From Lachnospiraceae bacterium (lineage in GTDB: Bacteria; Bacillota; Clostridia; Lachnospirales; Lachnospiraceae): a stretch of DNA of 52,926 bases. Under the pieces are notes generated by a model that saw only the letters and a list, made by a program, of their open reading frames with translations, was not told the DNA's origin and ran no database searches. Below, in pieces: positions 1-8,229 of the stretch. Positions within the stretch are counted from its first letter, which is position 1. Every line of letters starts with the position of its first letter. The position numbers and the translations under genes were made by a program. The stretch lies in assembly GCA_017558205.1 (NCBI GenBank), contig JAFYWD010000250.1, positions 1-52,926 of the forward strand, written 5' to 3'.

Positions 1-658
1 GGGTGATTTTTCCATTGAATTATGTGGTGGTACCCATGTAAGCAATACAGGAGTAATCGGAAGCTTTAAAATTCTTTCCGAAAACGGTGTGGCGGCAGGT
101 GTGCGCCGTATTGAAGCTATTACAGGAAAAGGGGTAACAGCATACTACAAGGAAATGGAAGCGGGCTTGGAAAAAGCAGCATCATTATTAAAAACAACTC
201 CTGCAAAGGTAAGTGAGAAGATTGAACAGCTGCAGGCAGAGTTAAAATCACTTTCTTCTGAAAATGAATCCATGAAATCCAAGCTGGCTAAGGATGCCTT
301 AGGAGATGTTATGGATCAGGTGAATGAAGTAAAAGGAGTAAAGCTTTTGGCAACCTCCGTAGCCGGTGTGGATATGAATGGTCTGAGAGAACTGGGAGAC
401 CAGCTGAAGGAAAAATTACAGGAGGGTGTTGTAGTACTGGCATCTGACTGTGACGGCAAGGTAAATCTGATGGCTATGGCTACCCAGGAGGCTATGAATA
501 AGGGGGCTCATGCAGGAAATCTGATTAAAGGAATTGCAGCTCTTGTTGGCGGTGGCGGCGGTGGTCGACCTAATATGGCACAGGCAGGTGGTAAAAATCC
601 TGCAGGAATCGGAGAGGCTATTGCTAAGGTTGCAGAAGTTTTAGAAGAACAGCTGTAA
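1..658 (+). CDS. alaS: Alanyl-tRNA synthetase, C-terminal part (5' end outside window)
   Basis: This enzyme charges tRNA-Ala in the cytoplasm. The open frame enters at base 2 and leaves 218 residues, so the catalytic core lies upstream of the window. The fragment opens inside the editing domain with the zinc motif CGGTH (Cys-X3-His, residues 8-12). A charged, leucine-rich coiled-coil linker follows at about residues 65-105. It ends with the DHHA1/C-Ala domain and its glycine-rich stretch GGGGGGRPNMAQAGGKN. Nothing in the fragment is broken. The next gene, rpsU, has its own promoter. Confidence 0.97.
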   Translation, partial: GDFSIELCGGTHVSNTGVIGSFKILSENGVAAGVRRIEAITGKGVTAYYKEMEAGLEKAASLLKTTPAKVSEKIEQLQAELKSLSSENESMKSKLAKDALGDVMDQVNEVKGVKLLATSVAGVDMNGLRELGDQLKEKLQEGVVVLASDCDGKVNLMAMATQEAMNKGAHAGNLIKGIAALVGGGGGGRPNMAQAGGKNPAGIGEAIAKVAEVLEEQL

Positions 659-751
659 TGGAGCAGATGCTTGATATTTCCTGAATGGATACAAAAAATT
701 ACTTTCAATTGGAAGAAATTGGGAAAAATATAAAAAATATTAAAAAAGTAG

Positions 752-779
752 TTGACGAAAGTACATTTTTTGATATAAT
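752..779 (+). promoter_or_regulatory. Sigma-A promoter for rpsU
   Basis: TTGACG (752-757) and TATAAT (774-779) are separated by 16 bp. Transcription would start near 786, giving a leader of about 78 nt with a strong ribosome binding site, AGGGAGG at 845-851. No other gene lies between this site and rpsU. Confidence 0.8.
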
Positions 780-863
780 ATGATTTGTGCATGGTTATAC
801 ATGTAAATAAACCCAAATCAGTCATGTTGCTAGGAAGGGACTGAAGGGAGGTTAGGGTGTAAG

Positions 864-1040
864 ATGTCAAACGTAATCGTAAAAGAAAACGAAACTTTAG
901 ATAGTGCTTTACGTCGTTTCAAAAGAAGTTGCGCAAAGGCTGGAATTCAGCAGGAAATTCGTAAAAGAGAACATTACGAAAAGCCAAGCGTAAGACGTAA
1001 GAAAAAATCTGAAGCAGCAAGAAAACGTAAATATAACTAG
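864..1040 (+). CDS. rpsU: 30S ribosomal protein S21
   Basis: A 58-residue protein of the small ribosomal subunit. It begins [19 protein letters not shown] and ends in a run of basic residues ([15 protein letters not shown]), as is typical for S21 in Firmicutes. The length matches the family. It is transcribed alone, between the promoter at 752-779 and the terminator at 1050-1080. In many bacteria S21 helps initiation on structured mRNAs and is often separately regulated, which agrees with this monocistronic arrangement. Confidence 0.96.
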   Translation: MSNVIVKENETLDSALRRFKRSCAKAGIQQEIRKREHYEKPSVRRKKKSEAARKRKYN

Positions 1041-1049
1041 TCAAATGTA

Positions 1050-1080
1050 AATCCCTGATAGATTGTCAGGGATTTTATTT
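1050..1080 (+). terminator. Intrinsic terminator after rpsU
   Basis: An 8-bp stem, ATCCCTGA (1051-1058) paired with TCAGGGAT (1066-1073), has a 7-nt loop and is followed by TTTATTT. Confidence 0.9.
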
Positions 1081-1118
1081 GTATATGGAAAATATAAAAG
1101 TGAGGCAGGGAGTAGCTG

Positions 1119-1973
1119 ATGGTAATAGTAGTTCAAATCTTTCTCCTGATGATATTGACAGGTTTGACGATTATGCTGGTGGATGGAAACAGATTTCATA
1201 CGGTTTCCTATGAAGTAGAAAGTGTTAAATTACAGAAAAGTCATTGTTTTGTGGTAATCGCTGATTTGCATAATAAAACCTATGGAAAAAATCATGAGAA
1301 ATTATTAAAAAGAATAGAGAAGGAAGAACCGGAGGGGATTTTGATTGCCGGAGATGTTTTGACCGCCAAGCCCGGCTATCCCTTAGAGTCGGCCATAGAG
1401 CTGATCAGACAGCTGGCAGAACGATATCCGGTGTATTATGGGATGGGTAATCATGAAACAAGACTTTTTTTGTATCCGGAAGTATATGGAGATATGGGGA
1501 AGCGGTATGAGAATCAGCTTTCATGCTTTGGAGTCTCCCTGTTGAAAAATAAAACTATTCAACTGGAAGACAATTTGATGGTAACCGGTCTTGAGCTGGA
1601 AAGAAGGTTCTATCAGAGATTTAGAAAAACTCCCATGGAGGAGGAATATTTAGAGAATACCCTAGGGAAGAAGGAGAAAGAAAAGTTTCAGATTTTACTG
1701 GCTCATAATCCGGATTATTTTCCGGAGTACAGTCTCTGGGGGGCTGATTTGGTATTATCAGGTCATGTTCACGGCGGGATGGTTCGTATTCCCTTTTTGG
1801 GAGGAATTGTATCTCCCGCTTTTCGATTTTTTCCCCGCTATGATGGCGGTAAATTTAAGGAAAATAACAGCTATATGATTTTAAGCAGAGGGCTGGGAAT
1901 GCATACCATCCCCATACGTATTTTTAATCCCGGGGAGCTGGTGGTTGTTCATCTTAAGCCCATGGGCGAATAG
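1119..1973 (+). CDS. Membrane-anchored metallophosphoesterase (YkuE/YaeI type)
   Basis: A calcineurin-like phosphoesterase of 284 residues. One N-terminal membrane segment (residues 2-21) is followed by the dinuclear-metal motifs in the expected order: D-x-H (DLH, 49-51), GD (78-79), GNHE (110-113), AHNP (195-198) and SGHVHGG (214-220). All metal ligands are present, so it should be active. Relatives include B. subtilis YkuE and E. coli YaeI, which act on lipid pyrophosphates or phosphodiesters at the membrane, but the substrate cannot be read from the sequence. No clear promoter was seen; scpA starts 82 bp downstream. Confidence 0.88.
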   Translation: MVIVVQIFLLMILTGLTIMLVDGNRFHTVSYEVESVKLQKSHCFVVIADLHNKTYGKNHEKLLKRIEKEEPEGILIAGDVLTAKPGYPLESAIELIRQLAERYPVYYGMGNHETRLFLYPEVYGDMGKRYENQLSCFGVSLLKNKTIQLEDNLMVTGLELERRFYQRFRKTPMEEEYLENTLGKKEKEKFQILLAHNPDYFPEYSLWGADLVLSGHVHGGMVRIPFLGGIVSPAFRFFPRYDGGKFKENNSYMILSRGLGMHTIPIRIFNPGELVVVHLKPMGE

Positions 1974-2055
1974 ATGTTTTGTATTGCAAAACAGAGGGAA
2001 AGTCTGTAAAATACCTAAGGAACAAAAAATGCAATGATAAGCAGGGTGGTAATTC

Positions 2056-2814
2056 ATGGCGTTAGCAGTAAAGCTTGAGGTTTTTGAAGGTCCTTTGGAT
2101 CTTCTTCTTCATTTGATAGATAAAAATAAAGTGGATATTTATGATATTCCCATTGTAGAAATTACGGAGCAGTATCTGGAGTATATCAAAGAATTGGAAA
2201 AATCGGATATGAATGTGATGAGCGAATTTCTTTTGATGGCAGCCACACTTCTCGATATTAAATGTAAGATGCTGTTGCCAAAAGAAGTGGGAGAGGATGG
2301 AGAAGAGGAAGATCCCAGAGCTGAGCTGGTACAAAAGCTTTTAGAATATAAAATGTATAAATACATGTCCTTTGAATTAAAGGATAGACAGCTGGATGCG
2401 GAAAAAAATTATTATAAAAAGCCAACTCTTCCTGAAGAGGTTCTGGCCTACCAGCCACCCATTGATATGGAGGAATTATTTCAGGGAATTAATCTGCAAA
2501 AGCTTCATGAAATTTTTCAGGCTACCTTAAAGCGCAGGGAGGACAAGATAGACCCTATCCGAAGTCAGTTTGGAAAAATTGAGAAGGATGAGATTAATAT
2601 GGATGAGAAGCTGGCCTTTATTCAGAATTACATCAGAAGTCACAGGCAATTCAGCTTCAGAAAGCTTTTGGAAAAAAGCAATAACAAAATGGAGATAGTA
2701 ATTACCTTTTTGACGATTTTAGAAATGATGAAGCTGGGACAGATTACGATTGTTCAGGAAAATTTATTTGACGATATTATGATTACTTCCAATGAGCTGG
2801 TAGCTTTGGGATAA
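2056..2814 (+). CDS. scpA: Segregation and condensation protein A
   Basis: The kleisin subunit of the SMC-ScpAB condensin, which bridges SMC heads and organises the chromosome. At 252 residues it has the usual length. The diagnostic N-terminus LEVFEGPLDLLLHLIDKNK is followed by DIYDIPI (residues 29-35), and a winged-helix-like C-terminus includes the stretch RSHRQFSFRKLLE. scpB follows after 14 bp, the standard pairing in Firmicutes. A ribosome binding site, AGCAGGGTGG, lies just upstream. Confidence 0.96.
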   Translation: MALAVKLEVFEGPLDLLLHLIDKNKVDIYDIPIVEITEQYLEYIKELEKSDMNVMSEFLLMAATLLDIKCKMLLPKEVGEDGEEEDPRAELVQKLLEYKMYKYMSFELKDRQLDAEKNYYKKPTLPEEVLAYQPPIDMEELFQGINLQKLHEIFQATLKRREDKIDPIRSQFGKIEKDEINMDEKLAFIQNYIRSHRQFSFRKLLEKSNNKMEIVITFLTILEMMKLGQITIVQENLFDDIMITSNELVALG

Positions 2815-2828
2815 AAAGAGGTGTATTT

Positions 2829-3398
2829 ATGGAAAAAGCACAACAGGAGGCCATACTGGAGGCTGTTCTATTTACCATGGGAGAATCTGTGGAGCTGGGA
2901 AAGCTGGCAGACTTAATTGAAGATACGAAAAGTAATACTAAGAAGCTGATTTATGAACTGAAGGAAAGATTGGATGAGAAGAATCATGGGATTACCATTA
3001 TGGAATTGGAAGATTCTTATCAGATGTGTACTAAAAGTGAAATGTATGAGTATCTGATTAAAATTGCAAAAAGTCCCAGAAAATACGTTTTGACAGATAG
3101 TGTGCTGGAAACTCTGTCTATCATAGCATATAAGCAGCCGGTAACCAGAGTAGAGATTGAAAAGGTAAGAGGAGTTAACTGTGATCATGCCATCAATCGT
3201 CTGATTGAGTTTAATCTGGTAACAGAGCTGGGAAGACTGGATGCCCCCGGAAGACCGCTGCTATTCGGGACTACGGAAGAATTTTTGAGAAGATTTGGAA
3301 TTAACTCTTTAGATTCCCTGCCGGAGATGAATCCTATGCAGGTGGAGGAATTTAAACAACAGGCACTGCAGGAAGTAGAACTTCAGCTGGGGGTATAA
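2829..3398 (+). CDS. scpB: Segregation and condensation protein B
   Basis: The KITE subunit of SMC-ScpAB, a dimer of tandem winged-helix domains that binds ScpA. It has 189 residues. The family stretch VLETLSIIAYKQPVTRVEIE and the following RGVNCDHAINRL are intact, as is GRPLLFGTTEEFLRRFGI near the C-terminus. It sits between scpA and the ABC exporter with only 2 bp to the next start codon, so all four genes are probably co-transcribed. Confidence 0.96.
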   Translation: MEKAQQEAILEAVLFTMGESVELGKLADLIEDTKSNTKKLIYELKERLDEKNHGITIMELEDSYQMCTKSEMYEYLIKIAKSPRKYVLTDSVLETLSIIAYKQPVTRVEIEKVRGVNCDHAINRLIEFNLVTELGRLDAPGRPLLFGTTEEFLRRFGINSLDSLPEMNPMQVEEFKQQALQEVELQLGV

Positions 3399-3400
3399 CA

Positions 3401-5134
3401 ATGTTTCGTTTATTTCGTTTTTTAAAAGGCTATGAAAAGGAAAGTATACTTGGTCCTTTATTTAAATTTTTTGAAGCCACGCTGGAGCTGTTTGTGCCCC
3501 TGGCGGTGGCTTCTTTAATTGATGTAGGGATAGGAGAGAATGATTTTGCTCATAGTATGAAAATGTTTTTTGTTCTTTGCCTATTGGGAATTGTAGGTTT
3601 AGTCTTTTCGCTTACAGCTCAATACTATGCGGCGAAGGCAGCAGTAGGCTTTGTGAAAAAAATTAAGCAGGCTTTATTTTCCCACATGGGAACCCTTTCC
3701 TACGGAGAAATTGATCAATTGACTACCTCCACCATGATTACCGCCATGACGAGCGATATGAATCAGATTCAGTCAGGAATGAATATGGCGCTTCGTTTAT
3801 TGCTTCGTTCGCCTTTTGTGGTAGGAGGAGCCTTTCTTATGACATGGCTGATAGATCCTCAGGTGGCAAAAATCTTCGGCCTGACAATTTTAGGCTTAAT
3901 CCTGGTGGTGTTTGGGATAATTTTCTTTACGGTACCCTTATATAAAAGTGTCCAGGAAAAGCTGGGGAAGGTGCTGGCTGCCACAAGAGAAAATCTGAGG
4001 GGAGTCCGGGTAGTAAGAGCCTTTGGAATGGAAAAGGAGGAAATCAAAAGCTTTGTCCAAAAACAGGAGGAGCTGACAAAAACCCAGAAGTTTGTGGGAA
4101 ATATTTCAGGTCTGTTAAATCCTCTTTCCTATACAGTAATCAATATTGGTGTGGTTTTATTAATTCATAAAGGGGCCTTAAGGGTAGAATACGGTGTGTT
4201 AACCCAGGGAGCTGTTGTAGCCTTGTATAATTATATGGCACAGATATTGGAAGAGCTGGTAAAGCTGGCTAATACCATTATTCTTTTAACAAAAATGATT
4301 GCCAGCGGAAATCGTGTACAGTCAGTTTTTGAGAGAACATCGTCTCAAAGCTTTCCGGAACTTACGGAGGAAGGAAAAGAGGAAGGAAAGGAATACTTAG
4401 CCTTTCATCAGGTAAGCTTAACTTACCCGAAAGCCATGGAAGCCTCTCTTAAGGATATTAGCTTTACTGCAAAAAAGGGAGATGTCATTGGTGTTATAGG
4501 GTCCACCGGAAGTGGAAAAACCTCTTTGATTAATATGCTTTCCCGTTTTTATGACCCGGATTCGGGAGAGATTTATCTGGAGGGAAGAAGGCTGGAACAA
4601 TACAGTAAAAAGGAATTACGTGATAAGGTGGCATTAGTACCTCAAAAATCTGTATTATTTTCAGGAACAATAGCTGAAAATCTTAGATTTGCCAATGAAG
4701 GGGCAACCGAGGAAGAAATGTGGAGGGCATTGGAAATAGCCCAGGCGAAAGAAATTGTAGAAAAAAAAGAAGGAAAGCTTCAGGCCGGGGTAAGTCAGAA
4801 AGGAAGTAATTTTTCCGGAGGTCAAAGACAGCGATTATGCATCGCAAGGGCTCTGGTAAAAAAAGCAGATATTTTAATTTTAGATGACAGCTTCTCTGCC
4901 TTAGATTATGCTACGGATCTGGCACTTAGAAAGGCATTGAAGGAAATGGAGGAGAAGCCTCTGATGCTTTTGGTCTCCCAAAGAACTACTTCCATAAAAG
5001 AGGCAGATAAAATTCTGGTGTTAGAGGAAGGAGAGCTGGTAGGAGCAGGAACCCATGAGCAGCTATTACAGGAGTGTAAAATTTATCAGGAAATTCATGC
5101 CTCTCAGTTTAAAAAGGAGGTAGAAAAGGAATGA
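3401..5134 (+). CDS. ABC exporter half-transporter, degenerate-site subunit
   Basis: A type IV ABC half-transporter of 577 residues: six membrane helices (about 20-310) and one ATPase domain. Walker A is GSTGSGKTS (367-375) and the signature is FSGGQ (471-475). In Walker B (ILILDD, 491-496) Asp496 replaces the catalytic Glu, and the switch histidine is Gln527 (SQRTT). These are the marks of the non-hydrolysing half of a heterodimer such as BmrC or TM287. The partner gene overlaps it by ATGA. The substrate is unknown; relatives export drugs, peptides or lipids. Confidence 0.93.
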   Translation: MFRLFRFLKGYEKESILGPLFKFFEATLELFVPLAVASLIDVGIGENDFAHSMKMFFVLCLLGIVGLVFSLTAQYYAAKAAVGFVKKIKQALFSHMGTLSYGEIDQLTTSTMITAMTSDMNQIQSGMNMALRLLLRSPFVVGGAFLMTWLIDPQVAKIFGLTILGLILVVFGIIFFTVPLYKSVQEKLGKVLAATRENLRGVRVVRAFGMEKEEIKSFVQKQEELTKTQKFVGNISGLLNPLSYTVINIGVVLLIHKGALRVEYGVLTQGAVVALYNYMAQILEELVKLANTIILLTKMIASGNRVQSVFERTSSQSFPELTEEGKEEGKEYLAFHQVSLTYPKAMEASLKDISFTAKKGDVIGVIGSTGSGKTSLINMLSRFYDPDSGEIYLEGRRLEQYSKKELRDKVALVPQKSVLFSGTIAENLRFANEGATEEEMWRALEIAQAKEIVEKKEGKLQAGVSQKGSNFSGGQRQRLCIARALVKKADILILDDSFSALDYATDLALRKALKEMEEKPLMLLVSQRTTSIKEADKILVLEEGELVGAGTHEQLLQECKIYQEIHASQFKKEVEKE

Positions 5135-6873
5135 AAGCTCAGGAAATTTCAAAAAAAGAAATTTTAAAAAAGGTCTGGACTTATATTAAAAGCTATCAGT
5201 TACTGGTAATCTTTTCTGCCATTCTGGCTTTGGCGGTAGCAGTTCTCAGTCTGTATCTGCCTATTTTAGTGGGAGAGGGAATTGATAAGATAGTAGCGCC
5301 CGGGCAGGTGGATTTTTCCGGACTTAGAAGAATTCTTAATATTATTGTGGTAGTAACTGTTCTTACATCCTTGTTACAGTGGTGGATGAACAGGATAAAT
5401 TATAAAATCACCTATCACGTAGTCGGCGATATCAGGAAGGACGTATTTTTACACCTGCAAAAGCTTCCTCTTAAGTATATGGATGGACATCAGGTGGGAG
5501 ATATTGTCAGTCGGGTAATTGCTGATGCTGATCAGTTTGCCGATGGCCTGCTTTTGGGAATCAGTCAGCTGTTTTCCGGCTGTGTAACGATTTTAGGAAC
5601 CTTGCTTTTTATGCTTTTTCTGGATCCTTTTATTGCGGTTGTAGTAGTACTTCTGACCCCTCTTTCCTTATTGGTAGCCAAATATATAGCACAAAATACT
5701 TATCATTTATTTCGGGAGCAGTCGGTATTAAAAGGAGAGCAGACTGCCTACATTGAAGAAATGGTTGGAAATTTAAAGCTGGTTCAGGCTTTTTCCTCAG
5801 AAGAAAGAATTTGTGAAGCTTTTGATGAAAAAAACAGTCAGTTGGAAGGATGCTCCCTGAAAGCAGTCTTTTTTTCCTCTTTAACAAATCCCTGTACCAG
5901 GTTTGTAAATAGTGTAGTATATGCTGCAGTAGCCTTATGCGGTGCCTTTGTGGCATTAAAGGGAGGAATTACCATTGGAGGACTTTCCAGCTTTTTAAGC
6001 TATGCCAAGCAATACACCAAGCCCTTTAATGAAATTTCGGGAGTGATTACGGAATTACAAAGCTCTCTGGCCTGTGCCGGAAGAATCTTTCAATTGCTGG
6101 AGGAAAAAGAACAGGAGCCGGATCCGCAGGATAGTGTGGTCTTAAAGGAGGCGGAAGGTCTGGTAGAATTCAGTAATGTCAGCTTTTCCTATGAACCGGA
6201 ACAAAAGCTGATTCAGAACCTTAATCTAAAGGTGATTCCCGGACAGAAAATTGCCATTGTAGGTCCTACCGGATGTGGGAAAACGACCCTGATCAATTTA
6301 TTGATGAGATTTTATGAGGTGACAAAGGGAGAAATTAAGGTAGATCATAAAGAAATACGAAAAATTACCAGAGAGAGCCTTAGAAAAAATTACGGTATGG
6401 TATTACAGGAAACATGGCTGAAGGAGGGAACTGTGGCAGAAAATATTGCCATGGGAAGACCTACGGCATCAAGAGAGGAAATTGAAGCTGCTGCAAAGGC
6501 TTCTTATTGCCATGGCTTTATTAAAAGACTTCCCCAGGGCTATGATACCTATCTTACAGAGGATGGAGGGAATCTGTCCCAGGGACAAAAGCAGCTTCTT
6601 TGCATTGCCAGGATTATGTTAACTCTGCCGCCTATGCTGATTCTTGATGAAGCTACCTCCTCTATTGATACAAGAACGGAAATAAAGATACAGGAGGCCT
6701 TTGGTAAGTTGATGGAAGGCAGAGTCAGCTTTATTGTAGCCCACAGGTTATCTACCATACGGGATGCTGATTTAATTCTGGTGATGAAGGAAGGAAATAT
6801 TGTAGAGCAGGGAGATCATGACAGTCTGTTAAAAAAGAAGGGCTTTTACTACAGCCTGTATTACAGTGATTAA
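5131..6873 (+). CDS. ABC exporter half-transporter, catalytic subunit
   Basis: Partner of the preceding gene, 580 residues: membrane domain about 15-310, ATPase domain about 345-575. Walker A GPTGCGKTT (378-386), Walker B MLILDE with catalytic Glu507, and switch His538 are all canonical. The signature instead reads LSQGQ (482-486). That altered signature belongs to the non-hydrolysing composite site formed with the first subunit, so the pair should have one active and one degenerate ATP site, as in BmrCD or TM287/288. The 4-bp overlap implies coupled translation. Confidence 0.94.
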   Translation: MKAQEISKKEILKKVWTYIKSYQLLVIFSAILALAVAVLSLYLPILVGEGIDKIVAPGQVDFSGLRRILNIIVVVTVLTSLLQWWMNRINYKITYHVVGDIRKDVFLHLQKLPLKYMDGHQVGDIVSRVIADADQFADGLLLGISQLFSGCVTILGTLLFMLFLDPFIAVVVVLLTPLSLLVAKYIAQNTYHLFREQSVLKGEQTAYIEEMVGNLKLVQAFSSEERICEAFDEKNSQLEGCSLKAVFFSSLTNPCTRFVNSVVYAAVALCGAFVALKGGITIGGLSSFLSYAKQYTKPFNEISGVITELQSSLACAGRIFQLLEEKEQEPDPQDSVVLKEAEGLVEFSNVSFSYEPEQKLIQNLNLKVIPGQKIAIVGPTGCGKTTLINLLMRFYEVTKGEIKVDHKEIRKITRESLRKNYGMVLQETWLKEGTVAENIAMGRPTASREEIEAAAKASYCHGFIKRLPQGYDTYLTEDGGNLSQGQKQLLCIARIMLTLPPMLILDEATSSIDTRTEIKIQEAFGKLMEGRVSFIVAHRLSTIRDADLILVMKEGNIVEQGDHDSLLKKKGFYYSLYYSD

Positions 6874-6943
6874 AGCAGTTATTTTATTTAAATAAAAACA
6901 GAATAGGATAAATACTAATATCATAAAATAGGACTAAAAGAGA

Positions 6944-8143
6944 ATGAAGAAAATGATGAAAAAGAGATTTTTTGTAATTCTGTGTTTTTTAGTCCTGTTT
7001 TTTTTCGCCTCTATACGAAGCAGAGCAGAAGAAGTAGGAGAGCTTCATGCTCTCAGTGCAGTTTTAATGGATGCAGAAAGCGGAAGAATTCTGTATGAAA
7101 AAAATGGAAATGAATTTCGGGCCAATGCAAGTACAACGAAAATTTTAACCTGTATACTGGCATTGGAGATGGGAGAGGCCAAAGATCTGGTAGAAGTTTC
7201 GGAATATGCCCAGTCGATGCCTGATGTACAGCTGAATATAAAAGAAGGAGAAACGTACTATCTACAGGATCTTTTATATTCTTTAATGCTGGAATCTCAT
7301 AATGATACGGCTGTTGCAATTGCAGAGCATCTGGCAGGAAGCTGTGAAAACTTTTCAAAAATAATGAATAAGAAAGCAAAAGAAATTGGGTGTGAAAACA
7401 CTTATTTTATTACACCCAATGGTTTGGATGCAGTACTGGGAGAAAATACACACGGTACTACAGCGGCAGATTTGGGAAGACTGATGAGATACTGTATTTA
7501 TGACTCACCGAAAAAGGAAGAATTTTTAAGGATTACACAAGCCAGGGAATATTGTTTTACGGATATGGAGGGAAAAAGGAAATTCAGTTGTCATAATCAT
7601 AATTCCTTCTTTAATCTTATGGAAGGTGTGCTTACGGGAAAAACGGGCTTTACCAATAAGGCTGGATATTGCTATGTGGGAGCGCTAAAAGAAGGGGAAA
7701 GAACCTACATAGCAGTAGTATTGGGAAGCGGATGGCCGGGAAATAAAAATTATAAATGGCAGGACTGTCAAAAATTGATGAAATATGGGATGGAAAATTA
7801 TCAAAGGTATGATTTGGGTAAAATAACACCGGCAACGAAGGAAATGGAGAGTATTGTAGTAGAAGGGGGGCAGAATCAAAAAGGGGAATATCAAACGACA
7901 GTTCCCATGGAGGCGGAAAAGACAGAAATGGGGATTCTGATGAAGGAGGAAGAAGGTATACGGGTAAAATTAGAAAAAGAAAAAGTGAAGGCACCTGTAA
8001 GTAAGGGAGAGGTAGTAGGTAAAATCACCTATTGGATAGAAAATACAAAGATAGCAGAGAGGAAATTGTATCTAAAAGAAAAGGTAGAGGAGATTAATTA
8101 CAGATGGTGTCTGTCAATTTTAATGAAAAGAATATTTTCTTGA
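6944..8143 (+). CDS. D-alanyl-D-alanine carboxypeptidase (DacF/PBP5 family)
   Basis: A low-molecular-mass penicillin-binding protein (peptidase S11) that trims the terminal D-Ala of peptidoglycan stem peptides outside the membrane. It has 399 residues, a signal peptide (about 1-28), and all three active-site motifs: S63-T-T-K66, S118-H-N120 and K233-T-G235. A beta-rich C-terminal region follows. The C-terminus WCLSILMKRIF may serve as a short membrane-associating tail. In-frame Met codons at 4 and 5 are alternative starts. DacF-like enzymes often act in sporulation, but no spore promoter was seen here. Confidence 0.9.
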   Translation: MKKMMKKRFFVILCFLVLFFFASIRSRAEEVGELHALSAVLMDAESGRILYEKNGNEFRANASTTKILTCILALEMGEAKDLVEVSEYAQSMPDVQLNIKEGETYYLQDLLYSLMLESHNDTAVAIAEHLAGSCENFSKIMNKKAKEIGCENTYFITPNGLDAVLGENTHGTTAADLGRLMRYCIYDSPKKEEFLRITQAREYCFTDMEGKRKFSCHNHNSFFNLMEGVLTGKTGFTNKAGYCYVGALKEGERTYIAVVLGSGWPGNKNYKWQDCQKLMKYGMENYQRYDLGKITPATKEMESIVVEGGQNQKGEYQTTVPMEAEKTEMGILMKEEEGIRVKLEKEKVKAPVSKGEVVGKITYWIENTKIAERKLYLKEKVEEINYRWCLSILMKRIFS

Positions 8144-8182
8144 AAAGTTTTTATTTGTACTGGAAAAAATAGTAAAATATAG

Positions 8183-8188
8183 TATAAT
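8183..8188 (+). promoter_or_regulatory. Possible -10 element before the receptor gene
   Basis: TATAAT at 8183-8188, about 40 bp before the receptor start, in a very AT-rich spacer. The best -35 at normal spacing is only TGGAAA (8161-8166), so this is a weak call. Confidence 0.35.
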
Positions 8189-8229
8189 AAAACATAATAA
8201 TATCATCTAGTAATATAATTAAGAAGGTT

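Noticed and set aside
508..870. 120-residue minus-strand ORF covering the alaS end and rpsU leader
   Set aside because: It is antisense to the end of alaS and the rpsU promoter, has proline and cysteine-rich low-complexity content, and shows no ribosome binding site or family motif.
1975..1993. Small hairpin TGTTTTG/CAAAACA before scpA
   Set aside because: No T run and a weak AT-rich stem, so not a convincing terminator; no evidence of regulation.
6882..6897. Perfect AT palindrome TTTTATTTAAATAAAA after the ABC exporter
   Set aside because: Possible weak hairpin or operator, but in such AT-rich DNA a 16-bp AT-only palindrome is poor evidence, and no T run or promoter geometry supports a call.
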